From the NCBI RefSeq assembly GCF_018613415.1, contig NZ_JAGGQG010000002.1, positions 645,436 through 709,435 on the forward strand: a stretch of DNA of 64,000 bases, in the 5' to 3' direction. The stretch comes from Bacillus sp. ISL-18. GTDB taxonomy: Bacteria > Bacillota > Bacilli > Bacillales > Cytobacillaceae. The notes beneath the pieces are model-generated. The model was not told where the DNA came from. It made no database searches and saw only the letters and a program-made list of their open reading frames with translations. Positions 8,602 to 17,865 of this stretch are shown here, in pieces. A program made the position numbers and the translations under genes. Position 1 is the stretch's first letter; each line of letters opens with the position of its first letter.

Positions 8602-9045
8602 ATGTTTTTAGCTTTAAAAGATTTGGCACGATTGTTTACCGATAAACGGGGAACTCAAGATGAAATACTGTTCCGTACAGTGTCTGACTCAGCGGCCTTG
8701 GAACAGTCAAAAGGATTATTTGTGCCGATAAACAAAGAGTCAGGGGAACTCTTAGAGGCCATTTCCAATGGGGCTGTAGCTGCCATTTGGGAAAAAGATG
8801 TTACACTTCCGCACTACCTGCCCAACCAGTTTCCAATTTTTTTAACAAAGGATCCGGCGGAAGCATTAAGAGATATCATTAATCTTTATATAGAAAAAAT
8901 AGATGGAGAAACGAACAAGCATATGGAGAGAACAATTTTTAAAATTTCAAACAAAAAACTTCTTAATAAAAATAACCAAACATATGATATTGCTGGGCAA
9001 CTGGCAATGCTAAAATCAGAAAATAATCAGGAAAGGAGGGGATAA
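8602..9045 (+). CDS. Orphan MurF-like N-terminal domain protein
   Basis: This is an intact 147-residue frame with its own ribosome binding site (GGGGAG, inside the end of murE). Residues 1 to about 102 resemble the N-terminal UDP-MurNAc-binding domain of MurF/MurE ligases: a [17 protein letters not shown] segment corresponds to TDTRKLxPGxLFVAL. The block [13 protein letters not shown] then corresponds to the GAxALLVSR step, and [15 protein letters not shown] to the end of the domain. The GTNGKT ATP-binding motif and everything after it are absent, so it cannot be a ligase. The last 45 residues are polar and unlike MurF. It sits between murE and mraY, where most bacteria encode murF, and couples to mraY with one base between the genes. 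Either a degenerate relic or a kept binding domain is possible. No further function is assigned. Confidence 0.75.
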   Translation: MFLALKDLARLFTDKRGTQDEILFRTVSDSAALEQSKGLFVPINKESGELLEAISNGAVAAIWEKDVTLPHYLPNQFPIFLTKDPAEALRDIINLYIEKIDGETNKHMERTIFKISNKKLLNKNNQTYDIAGQLAMLKSENNQERRG

Positions 9046-9046
9046 A

Positions 9047-10024
9047 ATGAAGGAGCAAGTTATTTTTTTCACAATAATAATGGGGTTTTTGATCTCAGTT
9101 TTGCTTTCTCCCATTTTTATTCCCTTCTTGCGAAGATTGAAATTTGGACAAAGTATTCGAGAGGAAGGTCCTAAATCGCACCAGAAAAAATCTGGTACCC
9201 CGACAATGGGGGGAGTAATGATTTTATTTTCAATTATCATAACTACGCTGGTCATGATTGCCAAATTTGCAGACCATACACCAGTAACAGCTTTTTTACT
9301 CTTGTTTGTCACATTTGGATTTGGCCTGCTAGGGTTTTTAGATGACTTTATTAAGGTTGTATTAAAACGTAACCTCGGACTTACATCAAGGCAAAAATTA
9401 TTAGGGCAAATTATTATATCTGTCATCTTTTATCTAATCTATAAACATACTGGTCAGTCAACAGAAATCAAGTTTCCTTTTGGGGATTTTTCGATTGATT
9501 TGGGCTGGGGATATGTGTTATTAATTATTTTCTGGCTAGTCGGCTTCTCAAATGCGGTCAATCTAACAGATGGTCTCGACGGTTTGGTGTCAGGCACCGC
9601 AGCGATTGCTTTTGGAGCTTTTGCTGTGCTCGCTTGGAATCAAAATCAGTTTGAAATCGCCGTGTTCTCGGTAGCCGTTGTTGGAGCGGTGTTAGGTTTC
9701 TTGGTATTTAACGCTCATCCTGCCAAAGTGTTTATGGGTGATACAGGATCATTAGCGTTAGGAGGGGCGATTGCCGCGATTGCCATCTTAACAAAGCTGG
9801 AAATCCTGCTGATTATCATTGGCGGTGTATTTGTAATTGAAACCTTGTCGGTCATTCTTCAGGTAGCTTCTTTTAAGACTACCGGGAAACGGATCTTCCG
9901 AATGAGCCCCTTGCATCATCATTATGAACTAGTGGGCTGGTCGGAATGGCGCGTTGTGGTAACATTTTGGAGTGTTGGATTAATATTAGCGATACTAGGA
10001 ATCTATATTGAGGTGTGGTTGTAA
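9047..10024 (+). CDS. mraY: Phospho-MurNAc-pentapeptide transferase MraY
   Basis: The 325 residues form about ten transmembrane helices, as in the MraY family, which transfers phospho-MurNAc-pentapeptide to undecaprenyl phosphate to make lipid I. Conserved motifs are KSGTPTMGG near residue 50, [10 protein letters not shown] near 100, the NLTDGLDGL aspartate motif near 176, the [11 protein letters not shown] loop, and the SPLHHHYE histidine motif near 285. The ribosome binding site GGAGGGG lies inside the end of the preceding small gene, and only one base separates the two. The stop codon directly abuts the GTG start of murD. Confidence 0.98.
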   Translation: MKEQVIFFTIIMGFLISVLLSPIFIPFLRRLKFGQSIREEGPKSHQKKSGTPTMGGVMILFSIIITTLVMIAKFADHTPVTAFLLLFVTFGFGLLGFLDDFIKVVLKRNLGLTSRQKLLGQIIISVIFYLIYKHTGQSTEIKFPFGDFSIDLGWGYVLLIIFWLVGFSNAVNLTDGLDGLVSGTAAIAFGAFAVLAWNQNQFEIAVFSVAVVGAVLGFLVFNAHPAKVFMGDTGSLALGGAIAAIAILTKLEILLIIIGGVFVIETLSVILQVASFKTTGKRIFRMSPLHHHYELVGWSEWRVVVTFWSVGLILAILGIYIEVWL

Positions 10025-11377
10025 GTGAAACAGATCGAATCTTATCGTTATAAAAAAATTCTTGTACTGGGTTTAGCTAAAAGTGGTGTGACGGCAGCCT
10101 CTTTGTTACATAAGCTTGGAGCGTTTGTTACTGTAAATGATAAAAAGCCATTATCTGAAAATCCCGAGGCTCAAGGATTACTAGAGCAGGGGATAAAGGT
10201 AATATGTGGTGAGCACCCAATCGAACTATTGGATGAGGGTTTCGAACTGATTGTGAAAAACCCTGGTATTCCTTATCATAATCCAATGATTGAAGGGGCA
10301 ATTGAAAAGGGGATTCCTGTCATTACTGAGGTGGAGCTCGCGTATGAAATTTCTGAAGCTCCCTTTATAGGGATTACCGGTACGAATGGGAAAACAACAA
10401 CGACTACCCTTGTCTATGAAATGATGAAGGAAGGGAACAAGGAGCCGTTAATAGCAGGTAATATTGGTACGGTTGCTTCTGGTGTTGCCCAAAAGGCGAC
10501 AGAGGACAATACCATTGTCATCGAACTCTCGTCTTTTCAATTAATGGGAATTAACAACTTTACTCCGAAAATAGCGATCATTACTAACCTTTATGATGCC
10601 CATCTGGATTATCATGGCACCAGAAAGGAATACATTCAGGCGAAGGCCAATATTACGAAAAACCAGTCTGAACTTGACTATTTAGTCATTAATGCCGACC
10701 AAGAAGAAACAATGGAAATTGCTCGCAATTCAAAAGCGACAATCATTCCTTTCTCTACTAAGAAGGAACTCTCAGAGGGAGCTTGTATTAAGGATGGCTG
10801 GTTAATCTTTAATCGTGAGCCGGTTATGGAAATAGGTGAAATCGTACTGCCGGGGCTACATAACCTCGAAAATATCTTATCTGCCATGGCCGCTGCCAAA
10901 CTATCAGGCGTAGAAAACAGCGCAATCCAAACCGTCCTCAAAACCTTTACGGGTGTCAGGCACCGTTTGCAATATGTCGCTGAGGTAAATGGCAGGAAGG
11001 TTTATAATGATTCGAAGGCTACGAATATCTTAGCCACCATTAAAGCTTTATCGGCGTTTAAGGCACCGACGATTTTACTTGCAGGCGGACTTGACCGCGG
11101 TAATGAGTTTGATGAGCTGCTTCCGTATTTAACCAATGTAAAAGCGTTAATCACGTTTGGTCAGACAGCTCCTAAGCTTGAACGGGTTGGAAAGCTTGCC
11201 GGAATAAATTCTATCAGCCGTGTCGATAATGTTGAAAAGGCAGTGCCGGAAGCTTATCGATATTCAGAACCTGGCGACATCATCCTTTTATCACCTGCTT
11301 GTGCAAGCTGGGATCAATATAAAAGTTTTGAAGTCCGGGGAGACATTTTTATCGAAGCGGTGCATAAGCTTAAGTAA
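10025..11377 (+). CDS. murD: UDP-MurNAc-L-alanine:D-glutamate ligase MurD
   Basis: This 450-residue cytoplasmic ligase adds D-glutamate to UDP-MurNAc-L-alanine. It opens with a dinucleotide-fold-like segment ([15 protein letters not shown]), contains the ATP-binding motif [12 protein letters not shown] near residue 118, the central [10 protein letters not shown] segment (near residues 190-200), and the C-terminal YNDSKATN and [12 protein letters not shown] motifs typical of MurD. The start is a GTG immediately after the mraY stop codon, with GAGGTG upstream. The gap to spoVE is 121 bp and contains a GC-rich hairpin. Confidence 0.98.
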   Translation: MKQIESYRYKKILVLGLAKSGVTAASLLHKLGAFVTVNDKKPLSENPEAQGLLEQGIKVICGEHPIELLDEGFELIVKNPGIPYHNPMIEGAIEKGIPVITEVELAYEISEAPFIGITGTNGKTTTTTLVYEMMKEGNKEPLIAGNIGTVASGVAQKATEDNTIVIELSSFQLMGINNFTPKIAIITNLYDAHLDYHGTRKEYIQAKANITKNQSELDYLVINADQEETMEIARNSKATIIPFSTKKELSEGACIKDGWLIFNREPVMEIGEIVLPGLHNLENILSAMAAAKLSGVENSAIQTVLKTFTGVRHRLQYVAEVNGRKVYNDSKATNILATIKALSAFKAPTILLAGGLDRGNEFDELLPYLTNVKALITFGQTAPKLERVGKLAGINSISRVDNVEKAVPEAYRYSEPGDIILLSPACASWDQYKSFEVRGDIFIEAVHKLK

Positions 11378-11395
11378 GGGCTTGTCCAAAGAAAA

Positions 11396-11424
11396 GCTCA
11401 AAGCGCCGCTCGCGCGCTTTGAGC
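11396..11424. repeat. GC-rich stem-loop between murD and spoVE
   Basis: The perfect 11-bp stem GCTCAAAGCGC / GCGCTTTGAGC closes a 7-base loop (CGCTCGC). It is followed by AGGACAC rather than T, so it is not a standard terminator. The flanks carry a further weak palindrome (AAGTT..AACTT near 11440). The composition contrasts with its AT-rich surroundings and suggests a small dispersed element, but only one copy is present here. Confidence 0.5.
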
Positions 11425-11498
11425 AGGACACTTATCGAAGTTAAGCTTATAACTTTTGATCTAGCGGCCCTAAAACACGTGGTTTGAGGTGGATAGTG

Positions 11499-12599
11499 GT
11501 GCCGACAAAGAGAACAACTCCCGACTTTATCTTAATGATTGTAACGTTCACACTGCTGGCAATCGGGCTCATCATGGTATACAGCGCTAGTGCCGTCTGG
11601 GCCGAATATAAATTCCAAGATTCCTTTTTCTTTGCAAAAAGGCAAACCCTCTTTGCTGGGGTGGGAATCGTTGCGATGTTTTTTATTATGAACGTAAATT
11701 ACTGGACGTGGAGAACTTATGCCAAAACAATCCTCATTGTTTGTTTTGTTCTGTTAGTACTCGTGTTAATTCCCGGGATCGGGAATGTTCGAAATGGTTC
11801 AAGAAGCTGGATTGGGGTAGGGGCATTCTCCATCCAGCCATCCGAATTTATGAAACTTGCCATGATCGCTTTTTTAGCAAAATATTTATCAGAACGCCAA
11901 AAATTCATTACCTCCTTTAAAAAGGGCCTTATGCCTTCCCTGGGTCTTGCCTTTGTTGCCTTTGCTATGATTATGCTTCAGCCAGACTTAGGAACAGGAA
12001 CAGTAATGATGGGGACTTGTGTGGTTATGATCTTTATTGCGGGCGCTCGAACCAGTCATTTTGCTTTTTTGGGTCTTCTGGGAGTAGCAGGGTTTGTTGG
12101 GCTAATTGCTTCTGCACCCTATCGGATTAAGCGGATCACCTCTTTCCTTGATCCTTGGTCGGATCCATTGGGGAGTGGATTTCAAATTATTCAATCCCTT
12201 TATGCGATTGGTCCGGGGGGGCTATTCGGCTTAGGACTTGGGGAGAGCAGGCAGAAGTTTTTTTACTTACCAGAACCGCAGACAGACTTTATCTTTGCGA
12301 TCCTATCAGAAGAACTTGGCTTTATTGGCGGCTCCTTCATATTGCTTTTGTTTGCCCTTTTGTTATGGCGGGGCATTCGGATTGCTCTTGGTGCACCTGA
12401 TCTATATGGAAGCTTCCTTGCTGTTGGAATTATTGCGATGGTGGCCATTCAAGTTATGATAAATATTGGTGTTGTTACCGGGCTAATGCCGGTTACAGGT
12501 ATTACTCTGCCATTCTTAAGTTACGGAGGATCCTCATTAACATTAATGCTAATGGCAATCGGTGTTCTCCTGAATATCAGCCGATATTCACGCATCTAA
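11499..12599 (+). CDS. spoVE: SEDS-family glycosyltransferase SpoVE
   Basis: This 366-residue polytopic SEDS protein polymerises peptidoglycan glycan strands, in the spore cortex with SpoVD as transpeptidase partner. Typical elements are IGLIMVYSASAVWAEYK near the start, RSWIGVGAFSIQPSE, the periplasmic-loop segment QSLYAIGPGGLFGLGLG, the EELGFIGG motif, and the GITLPFLSYGGSS signature at the end. I place the start at GTG 11499, seven bases after GAGGTGG, which gives exactly the B. subtilis length; TTG 11484 and GTG 11496 are in-frame alternatives. The FtsW/SpoVE distinction rests on position in the dcw cluster and close resemblance to SpoVE. Confidence 0.95.
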   Translation: MPTKRTTPDFILMIVTFTLLAIGLIMVYSASAVWAEYKFQDSFFFAKRQTLFAGVGIVAMFFIMNVNYWTWRTYAKTILIVCFVLLVLVLIPGIGNVRNGSRSWIGVGAFSIQPSEFMKLAMIAFLAKYLSERQKFITSFKKGLMPSLGLAFVAFAMIMLQPDLGTGTVMMGTCVVMIFIAGARTSHFAFLGLLGVAGFVGLIASAPYRIKRITSFLDPWSDPLGSGFQIIQSLYAIGPGGLFGLGLGESRQKFFYLPEPQTDFIFAILSEELGFIGGSFILLLFALLLWRGIRIALGAPDLYGSFLAVGIIAMVAIQVMINIGVVTGLMPVTGITLPFLSYGGSSLTLMLMAIGVLLNISRYSRI

Positions 12600-12609
12600 A
12601 TTGAATTGA

Positions 12610-12640
12610 TACCCTGTTCACTCGGCAGGGTTCTTTTTAT
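12610..12640 (+). terminator. Terminator after spoVE
   Basis: The stem ACCCTG / CAGGGT with a 9-base loop is followed by TCTTTTTAT. The rest of the gap to murG (about 175 bp) is AT-rich and shows no clear element. Confidence 0.75.
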
Positions 12641-12816
12641 GTTTTAACTGTTATTTAAAAAGGCAGCATTTTAGTCTATCGTTAAATAGATAATGAATAC
12701 ATCTCTAAAATCGGGGTGTACTTTCTTTATTACAATTAAATAACATTATATTTAATGGCATATTTTCTTTTGTTTTTATAGTAGAATGTGTTTAGCAACT
12801 TTTTAGAGGTGAGAAA

Positions 12817-13929
12817 ATGAAAGTAGTAGTAAGTGGCGGAGGGACCGGTGGACATATATATCCTGCTCTCGCACTCATTAGAGAAATTCAAAAAGAAAAC
12901 AAACAAACAGAATTCTTATATATTGGAACAACAAATGGCTTAGAAAGCAAGCTTGTCCCAAGGGAAAAGATCGAGTTTAAATCGATTCATATTACTGGTT
13001 TTAAAAGGAAACTATCGTTTGATAATGTAAAAACCATTATTAGATTTATAAAAGGTGTTCAGGATAGTAAGAGAATTCTAAAAGAGTTCCAACCCGATAT
13101 AGTAATCGGTACGGGTGGTTATGTATGCGGTCCTGTCGTTTATGCTGCAAAGGGACTTGGAATTCCAACCATTATTCACGAGCAGAATAGTGTACCCGGT
13201 TTAACGAATAAATTTTTAAGCCGATATGTAAACAAAATCGCTATTTGTTTTGAAGAAGCAAAGGAATATTTTCCAAGTGAAAAAGTTGTTTTTACGGGAA
13301 ATCCGAGAGCTTCCGAGGTGCTTGGTAAGGATGGAATTAAAGGACGTCTATCAGCGGGACTTAGTGCTACGAAACCAGCCGTTCTTATTTTTGGCGGGAG
13401 CCGTGGGGCTCGGCCGATTAATGAAGCCGTTGTAAAAGCACTCGCTGAACTAGCAGAAAAACCATACCAAGTTCTCTATATTACGGGTGACGTCCATTAT
13501 GAGGCTGTCCAAAAAGAAGTAGAGCTAGTGGGAAATCCAAAAAATGTGGTGATAAAGCCATTTATTCATAACATGCCAGAGGTGCTGGCGGGAATTGATT
13601 TGGTTGTATCAAGAGCGGGAGCCACCACACTTGCCGAATTAACTTCATTAGGAATTCCAAGTATTCTAGTCCCAAGTCCCTATGTAACCAATAACCATCA
13701 AGAAAAAAACGCCAGGTCTTTAAGTGATCATGGGGCAGCACAATTACTGTTAGAGAAGGATTTAAATAATAAAAGTCTGGTCAGCCAGATTGATCGCATT
13801 CTCTTAAACAATGAACATTTAAAAGATATGAAAGCTAAAGCTAAAAAAATGGGCGTTCCTGATTCAGCCGGACGGCTTTATGAGGTAATGAAACAACTTG
13901 TAAAAACAAATCAGAAGTCGCCCAAATAA
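12817..13929 (+). CDS. murG: Lipid II synthase (GlcNAc transferase) MurG
   Basis: This 370-residue GT-B glycosyltransferase adds GlcNAc to lipid I on the inner membrane face, producing lipid II. It has the N-terminal glycine-rich loop [14 protein letters not shown] at residues 6-19, the second loop [11 protein letters not shown] near 100, HEQNSVPG near 125, and the UDP-GlcNAc-binding C-terminal motifs [12 protein letters not shown] near 265 and [12 protein letters not shown] near 290. The start ATG follows AGAGGTGAG. A terminator lies upstream, so murG probably has its own promoter, which I could not place convincingly. murB follows after about 50 bp. Confidence 0.98.
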   Translation: MKVVVSGGGTGGHIYPALALIREIQKENKQTEFLYIGTTNGLESKLVPREKIEFKSIHITGFKRKLSFDNVKTIIRFIKGVQDSKRILKEFQPDIVIGTGGYVCGPVVYAAKGLGIPTIIHEQNSVPGLTNKFLSRYVNKIAICFEEAKEYFPSEKVVFTGNPRASEVLGKDGIKGRLSAGLSATKPAVLIFGGSRGARPINEAVVKALAELAEKPYQVLYITGDVHYEAVQKEVELVGNPKNVVIKPFIHNMPEVLAGIDLVVSRAGATTLAELTSLGIPSILVPSPYVTNNHQEKNARSLSDHGAAQLLLEKDLNNKSLVSQIDRILLNNEHLKDMKAKAKKMGVPDSAGRLYEVMKQLVKTNQKSPK

Positions 13930-13980
13930 ATTTCTTGCATAAACTGAAAAAAACGCATCTAGGAAAGTTAGGTGGTATAG

Positions 13981-14886
13981 ATGGACGCAATTGTAACAGA
14001 ATTACAAAACTTAAATATTGGAAAAGTGAAGACAAATGAACCATTGTTAAATCATACGACAATAAAAATTGGTGGTCCTGCCGACCTTTTTATTGAACCT
14101 TCATCAATTGATAACTTAAAAAAGGCCATGGCAGTAATTGAAAAGAATGGCCTTAAATGGCGGGCCATTGGCAGAGGGTCTAATCTGTTAGTCTCGGATA
14201 AAGGGATAGAAGGGGCAGTTATAAAGCTAGGCTCGGGATTAGACCACCTCGAAATCAATGAAACTGAAATTACCGTCGGCGGTGGATATTCCCTTGTCAG
14301 TCTGGCTACTTCCATTAGTAAAAAAGGGCTTTCTGGCCTTGAGTTTGCCAGCGGCATTCCTGGTTCGGTTGGCGGGGCAGTATATATGAATGCTGGTGCA
14401 CATGGATCAGATATTAGCAAAATCTTAACGAAAGCCCATATTTTGTTTGATGACGGGTCGATGGAATGGCTGACAAATCAAGAAATGGAATTTTCGTATC
14501 GAACGTCTATTCTTCAAAAGAAACGCCCTGGAATCGTATTAGAAGCAGTTTTTAAGCTTTCCCAAGGTGACCGTGCAGCAATTGTTGCGCAAATGCAAAA
14601 AAATAAGGATTATCGAAAAGAAACACAGCCATGGAATTTTCCTTGTGCAGGCAGTATTTTCCGCAATCCCCTTCCGAATTATGCTGGTAAATTAATTGAG
14701 GATGCTGACTTAAAGGGCTATAGCATCGGTGGGGCAAAAATATCAGAAATGCACGGGAATTTCATTGTGAATGCCGGCAATGCAACTGCGGAAGATGTCC
14801 TATCATTAATACAATATGTAAAGGATACAATCTTTCGTTTATATCAGATTAAAATGGAAACAGAAGTGGAGATTATCGGTAGATAA
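13981..14886 (+). CDS. murB: UDP-N-acetylenolpyruvylglucosamine reductase MurB
   Basis: This 301-residue FAD-dependent enzyme reduces UDP-GlcNAc-enolpyruvate to UDP-MurNAc, the first committed precursor of peptidoglycan. Visible motifs are the FAD-domain [12 protein letters not shown], the [12 protein letters not shown] loop, [27 protein letters not shown], and the catalytic region CAGSIFRNP with the C-terminal [15 protein letters not shown]. The layout, lacking the E. coli-type extra loop, is that of type II MurB. The ATG follows TAGGTGG. An extended -10 promoter and hairpin lie just downstream, before divIB. Confidence 0.97.
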   Translation: MDAIVTELQNLNIGKVKTNEPLLNHTTIKIGGPADLFIEPSSIDNLKKAMAVIEKNGLKWRAIGRGSNLLVSDKGIEGAVIKLGSGLDHLEINETEITVGGGYSLVSLATSISKKGLSGLEFASGIPGSVGGAVYMNAGAHGSDISKILTKAHILFDDGSMEWLTNQEMEFSYRTSILQKKRPGIVLEAVFKLSQGDRAAIVAQMQKNKDYRKETQPWNFPCAGSIFRNPLPNYAGKLIEDADLKGYSIGGAKISEMHGNFIVNAGNATAEDVLSLIQYVKDTIFRLYQIKMETEVEIIGR

Positions 14887-14930
14887 CCTTACTATTCCTG
14901 TAAGAAATTTCTTACGAATGACAAAAATTG

Positions 14931-14939
14931 TGATATAAT
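14931..14939 (+). promoter_or_regulatory. Extended -10 promoter upstream of divIB
   Basis: TGATATAAT is a perfect extended -10 (TGn plus TATAAT). The -35 region at about 14911-14916 (CTTACG) is poor, which is common for extended -10 promoters. Transcription would start near 14946. Confidence 0.6.
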
Positions 14940-14982
14940 TACAAATAATAATAATACGTGGATACTAGCAAGAAAATCAGTG

Positions 14983-15016
14983 ACGGCATGAATTTTCGTG
15001 CCGTTGTTTCTCTTTA
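14983..15016 (+). terminator. Terminator-like hairpin in the divIB leader
   Basis: ACGGCATGAA pairs with TTCGTGCCGT (one G:U pair) and is followed by TGTTTCTCTTT. It lies about 37 bases after the predicted transcription start, so it could end murB transcripts, attenuate divIB transcripts, or both. Confidence 0.55.
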
Positions 15017-15128
15017 TAGTGGCCGTTATGTAAAATGGACAAGCCTTGGGGCAACTGCTTATAGTTTTAAAGTTTCATACATATTTCAAAATTGTACTCA
15101 CGCTTTTCTTTTGGAGGAGAGTTTAGGG

Positions 15129-15902
15129 ATGGAAAATGGTAAAATCGTTGCTCTTGAGGATCGTATACCAAAACTGAAGGAGCAAAGACGACGAAAGGCA
15201 AATAGACGTCTTGTACTCCTGCTGATTTTGTTTTTTACAGTAATAGTCGTTGTTGCCTATTCCCAATCTCCATTAAGTCATGTAAAACATATTATTGTGA
15301 CAGGGAATGAAGTATATTCTGATCAGGAAATCATGAAGGCGAGTGGTATTACAACACAATCGAATATTTGGAAGGTAAAAAAAAGTAATGTTGCTTCAAA
15401 ACTTGACCATTTATCAGAAATCAAAAAGGCAACAGTTCAGATTAAATGGCCTAATTCTATTCAAATCCAAGTGAAAGAACATATAAGAGTTGCTTACCTT
15501 AAAAATGGTAAAAACTACCTTCCTATTATGGAAAACGGTAAGATTTTAAAGGACAGAAAAACGGAAATAATCCCAGTTAATTCTCCGATTCTTTTCGAAT
15601 TTAAGGAAGGTTCGGTTCTTAACCTAATGGTAAAAGAGTTAGAAAAACTTCCAATTGAAATTACAAACTCCATTTCCGAAATACATTATACTCCGAAAAA
15701 AACTGATCAGTATCATATTTCCTTATTTATGAATGACGGGTTTGAAGTGAGCGCAACGCTAAGAAGTTTTTCAGAAAAGATGGTACATTATCCTTCCATT
15801 ATTAGCCAATTAGACCCAGCAAAGAAAGGATTAATTGACTTGGAAGTAGGTTCCTATTTTAAGGCTTTTGGATCGGATGTGGAGGGAAAAAACGGTGAAT
15901 AA
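15129..15902 (+). CDS. divIB: Cell division protein DivIB (FtsQ family)
   Basis: This 257-residue bitopic membrane protein of the divisome forms a complex with FtsL and DivIC that regulates PBP2B. It has a basic cytoplasmic N-terminus (LKEQRRRKANRR), one transmembrane helix at about 28-45, and a POTRA domain at about 49-118 (LSHVKHIIVTGNEVYS). The beta domain follows and ends near residue 245. I chose the ATG at 15129, eight bases after GGAGGAGAG; the open frame extends 57 codons further upstream without a ribosome binding site. It overlaps ylxW by eight bases. The size is close to that of B. subtilis DivIB (263). Confidence 0.95.
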   Translation: MENGKIVALEDRIPKLKEQRRRKANRRLVLLLILFFTVIVVVAYSQSPLSHVKHIIVTGNEVYSDQEIMKASGITTQSNIWKVKKSNVASKLDHLSEIKKATVQIKWPNSIQIQVKEHIRVAYLKNGKNYLPIMENGKILKDRKTEIIPVNSPILFEFKEGSVLNLMVKELEKLPIEITNSISEIHYTPKKTDQYHISLFMNDGFEVSATLRSFSEKMVHYPSIISQLDPAKKGLIDLEVGSYFKAFGSDVEGKNGE

Positions 15903-16605
15903 GATAAAGGTAAAAGGGAAGTACTTTATCTTGTCACTCGTTTGCTTGGTTTTGGGGTTTATGGTTGCCTTTTCGTATCACCTTACCCAAATTAAACTTC
16001 AAAATGAAAAACGGAATCTTTCAGGTACTCAGTATGAAGAAACCCTAGGATTAAGAAACCAATTAATTGTTCAAGAGGAAACAAATCGCAAACTGCAAAA
16101 GGAATTAAATCAGAAGCAGGGCGAGGTCCTGAAAAATGAGAAAAATCTTTCGAAGGAGACTGAAAGTTTCCTTAATCTTGCAGAAGATGCAGAGAAATAT
16201 CGGATGTTTCTTGGAAAAGTAGAGGTAAAAGGGAAGGGTGTGCGAGTGACTCTTTCTGATGGAGCCTATGACCCAAAAGAAGATAATGTGAACAATTACC
16301 TTGTTCATGAACAGCATGTTTTTAAAGTAATCACCGAATTGTATATCTCTGGAGCTGCAGTTGTAGCCATTAACGGACAGAGGCTGACCAGCCATTCCTA
16401 TATTGTCTGTAATGGACCGGTTATTACAGTTGATGGGATGCCGTATCCAGCACCGTTTGTCATTACGGCGATAGGTGATCCGGATGTTCTTTCTTCTTCA
16501 TTAAACCTTACAGGTGGAGTGAAGGATCAATTAGTAAATGACAATGTCGTTTTTTCGATGGAAAAGGAGGATGAAATCGTCCTTAATCCAATCTTAGGCA
16601 GCTAA
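15895..16605 (+). CDS. ylxW: DUF881 family protein YlxW
   Basis: This 236-residue protein has one N-terminal transmembrane segment (about residues 8-28, YFILSLVCLVLGFMVAFSY), a coiled coil (about 35-95), and an extracytoplasmic DUF881 domain marked by KGKGVRVTLSDG and AAVVAINGQRLTSHS. The start is a GTG at 15895 behind GGAGG, overlapping the end of divIB. Its function is unknown; it belongs to the conserved ylxW-ylxX-sbp group between divIB and ftsA in Bacillaceae. It and the next gene are paralogues. Confidence 0.92.
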   Translation: MNKIKVKGKYFILSLVCLVLGFMVAFSYHLTQIKLQNEKRNLSGTQYEETLGLRNQLIVQEETNRKLQKELNQKQGEVLKNEKNLSKETESFLNLAEDAEKYRMFLGKVEVKGKGVRVTLSDGAYDPKEDNVNNYLVHEQHVFKVITELYISGAAVVAINGQRLTSHSYIVCNGPVITVDGMPYPAPFVITAIGDPDVLSSSLNLTGGVKDQLVNDNVVFSMEKEDEIVLNPILGS

Positions 16606-16639
16606 TTTTTGTCCACATGAAATGAATGGAGAAGGTCAG

Positions 16640-17380
16640 GTGAAAAAAGTGGACAAGCGAAAGATCAATATAAGCTTTACCTTAATAGCGACTTTGGTTG
16701 GATTTATGATCGCGATTCAATTTCAAACAGTGAAGAAACCAGTAGAACGTGATACACGAGATATATGGCAGCTTCGAGATGCGCTCCTAAAGGAAAAAGA
16801 ACTACAATCTAATTTACTAAGTGAGATTCGTTCTAACGAAGAAAAACTATCAGCCTATGAATCTAAGCGACAGCAAAGCAAGGAACAAGCGTTAAATGAT
16901 ACGTTACAGGAGTTAAAAAGGGAGGCAGGATTAACGGACATCACCGGTCCTGGGATCACCCTCTTGATTGAACCGGTAATGGAAGATGTTCAACTGGGAG
17001 CCCCGGTGAAAGATTCGGTTTCCCCCGAGCTTTTAAAAAGGTTATTAAACGAACTGAATATGTATGAAGCTAAATATGTGGCGATAGATGGTCAAAGGGT
17101 CATTAATACCACTGTCATTAGAGATATAAATGGAGAAACAAAAATTGATGGGCATACCATAAAAGGACTGCCAATTGAGATTAAAATAGGCGTAGATGAT
17201 ATGAATACGGCGGAAAATTTATCAAATCGAATGAAGGTATCAAAAGCCAGGGATGAGTTTTTCACTGAAAGCTTAAGACTTGAGGTGTCGGCATCACATC
17301 CCGACATAACGATACCTGCCTATGATAATTCGATCCGGGTGAAGTACATGGAGCCGATTAAAGAAGGAGGCGGTTCCTGA
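16640..17380 (+). CDS. ylxX: DUF881 family protein YlxX
   Basis: This 246-residue paralogue of YlxW has a transmembrane segment near the N-terminus (ISFTLIATLVGFMIAIQFQ), a coiled-coil stretch, and a DUF881 domain (GPGITLLIEPV, AKYVAIDGQRVINTT). I placed the start at GTG 16640 behind GGAGAAGG; an ATG at 16622 is in frame but has no ribosome binding site. Its last base is shared with the start of sbp. Its cellular role is unknown, but the tight position between divIB and ftsA suggests an envelope or division function. Confidence 0.9.
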   Translation: MKKVDKRKINISFTLIATLVGFMIAIQFQTVKKPVERDTRDIWQLRDALLKEKELQSNLLSEIRSNEEKLSAYESKRQQSKEQALNDTLQELKREAGLTDITGPGITLLIEPVMEDVQLGAPVKDSVSPELLKRLLNELNMYEAKYVAIDGQRVINTTVIRDINGETKIDGHTIKGLPIEIKIGVDDMNTAENLSNRMKVSKARDEFFTESLRLEVSASHPDITIPAYDNSIRVKYMEPIKEGGGS

Positions 17381-17742
17381 TGTGGCTTCCGTTTATGGGA
17401 CTGGTAATTGGTATCATTCTTGGATTACTAACGGAACTTCGAATCCCTGAGGAGTATTCCAATTATTTGTCGATTGCTATTTTGGCAGCTTTTGACACAC
17501 TTTTCGGAGGAATTCGAGCATACCTGCAAAATATTTATGATGAAAAGGTGTTTGTTTCAGGATTCTTTTTTAATATTGTTCTAGCAGCAAGTTTAGCTTT
17601 TCTCGGTGTTCATCTTGGTGTAGACTTGTATTTAGCAGCAGTTTTTGCGTTTGGTGTCAGATTGTTTCAAAATATTGCCGTGATACGGAGAATATTATTG
17701 ACAAAATGGTCAACAAACAAAGAAAAAATAGAAAAAAGTTGA
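17380..17742 (+). CDS. sbp: Small basic protein Sbp (DUF1290)
   Basis: This 120-residue membrane protein has about three to four hydrophobic helices (MWLPFMGLVIGIILGLL at the start, GFFFNIVLAASLAFLGVHLG in the middle) and a basic C-terminus. It matches the small basic protein family found directly before ftsA in Bacillaceae. The ATG overlaps the ylxX stop codon by one base (TGATG), so it is translationally coupled. No biochemical function is known. Confidence 0.92.
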   Translation: MWLPFMGLVIGIILGLLTELRIPEEYSNYLSIAILAAFDTLFGGIRAYLQNIYDEKVFVSGFFFNIVLAASLAFLGVHLGVDLYLAAVFAFGVRLFQNIAVIRRILLTKWSTNKEKIEKS

Positions 17743-17768
17743 ATTTTTTAAAGGGAAATATGTAGTTG

Positions 17769-17775
17769 TGACGAA
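17769..17775 (+). promoter_or_regulatory. Possible Spo0A box upstream of ftsA
   Basis: TGACGAA fits the Spo0A consensus TGNCGAA exactly and lies in the 123-bp sbp-ftsA gap. A seven-base match can occur by chance, and no convincing SigA or SigH promoter could be placed beside it. Confidence 0.25.
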
Positions 17776-17865
17776 TAATTTTATAAGATATGACTATGAA
17801 ACTAGTATAGGACGAAAAAGGAAATTGTTGTTCTTCCCAAGGAGATTAAAAGGAGGTGCCATAGA

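Noticed and set aside
8602..9045. Frameshifted full-length murF
   Set aside because: Only 445 bases separate murE from mraY, too little for the missing two-thirds of MurF in any frame.
12640..12816. SigA promoter of murG at TAGAAT (12782-12787)
   Set aside because: No acceptable -35 hexamer at 16-18 bp; the region is too AT-rich to choose by eye.
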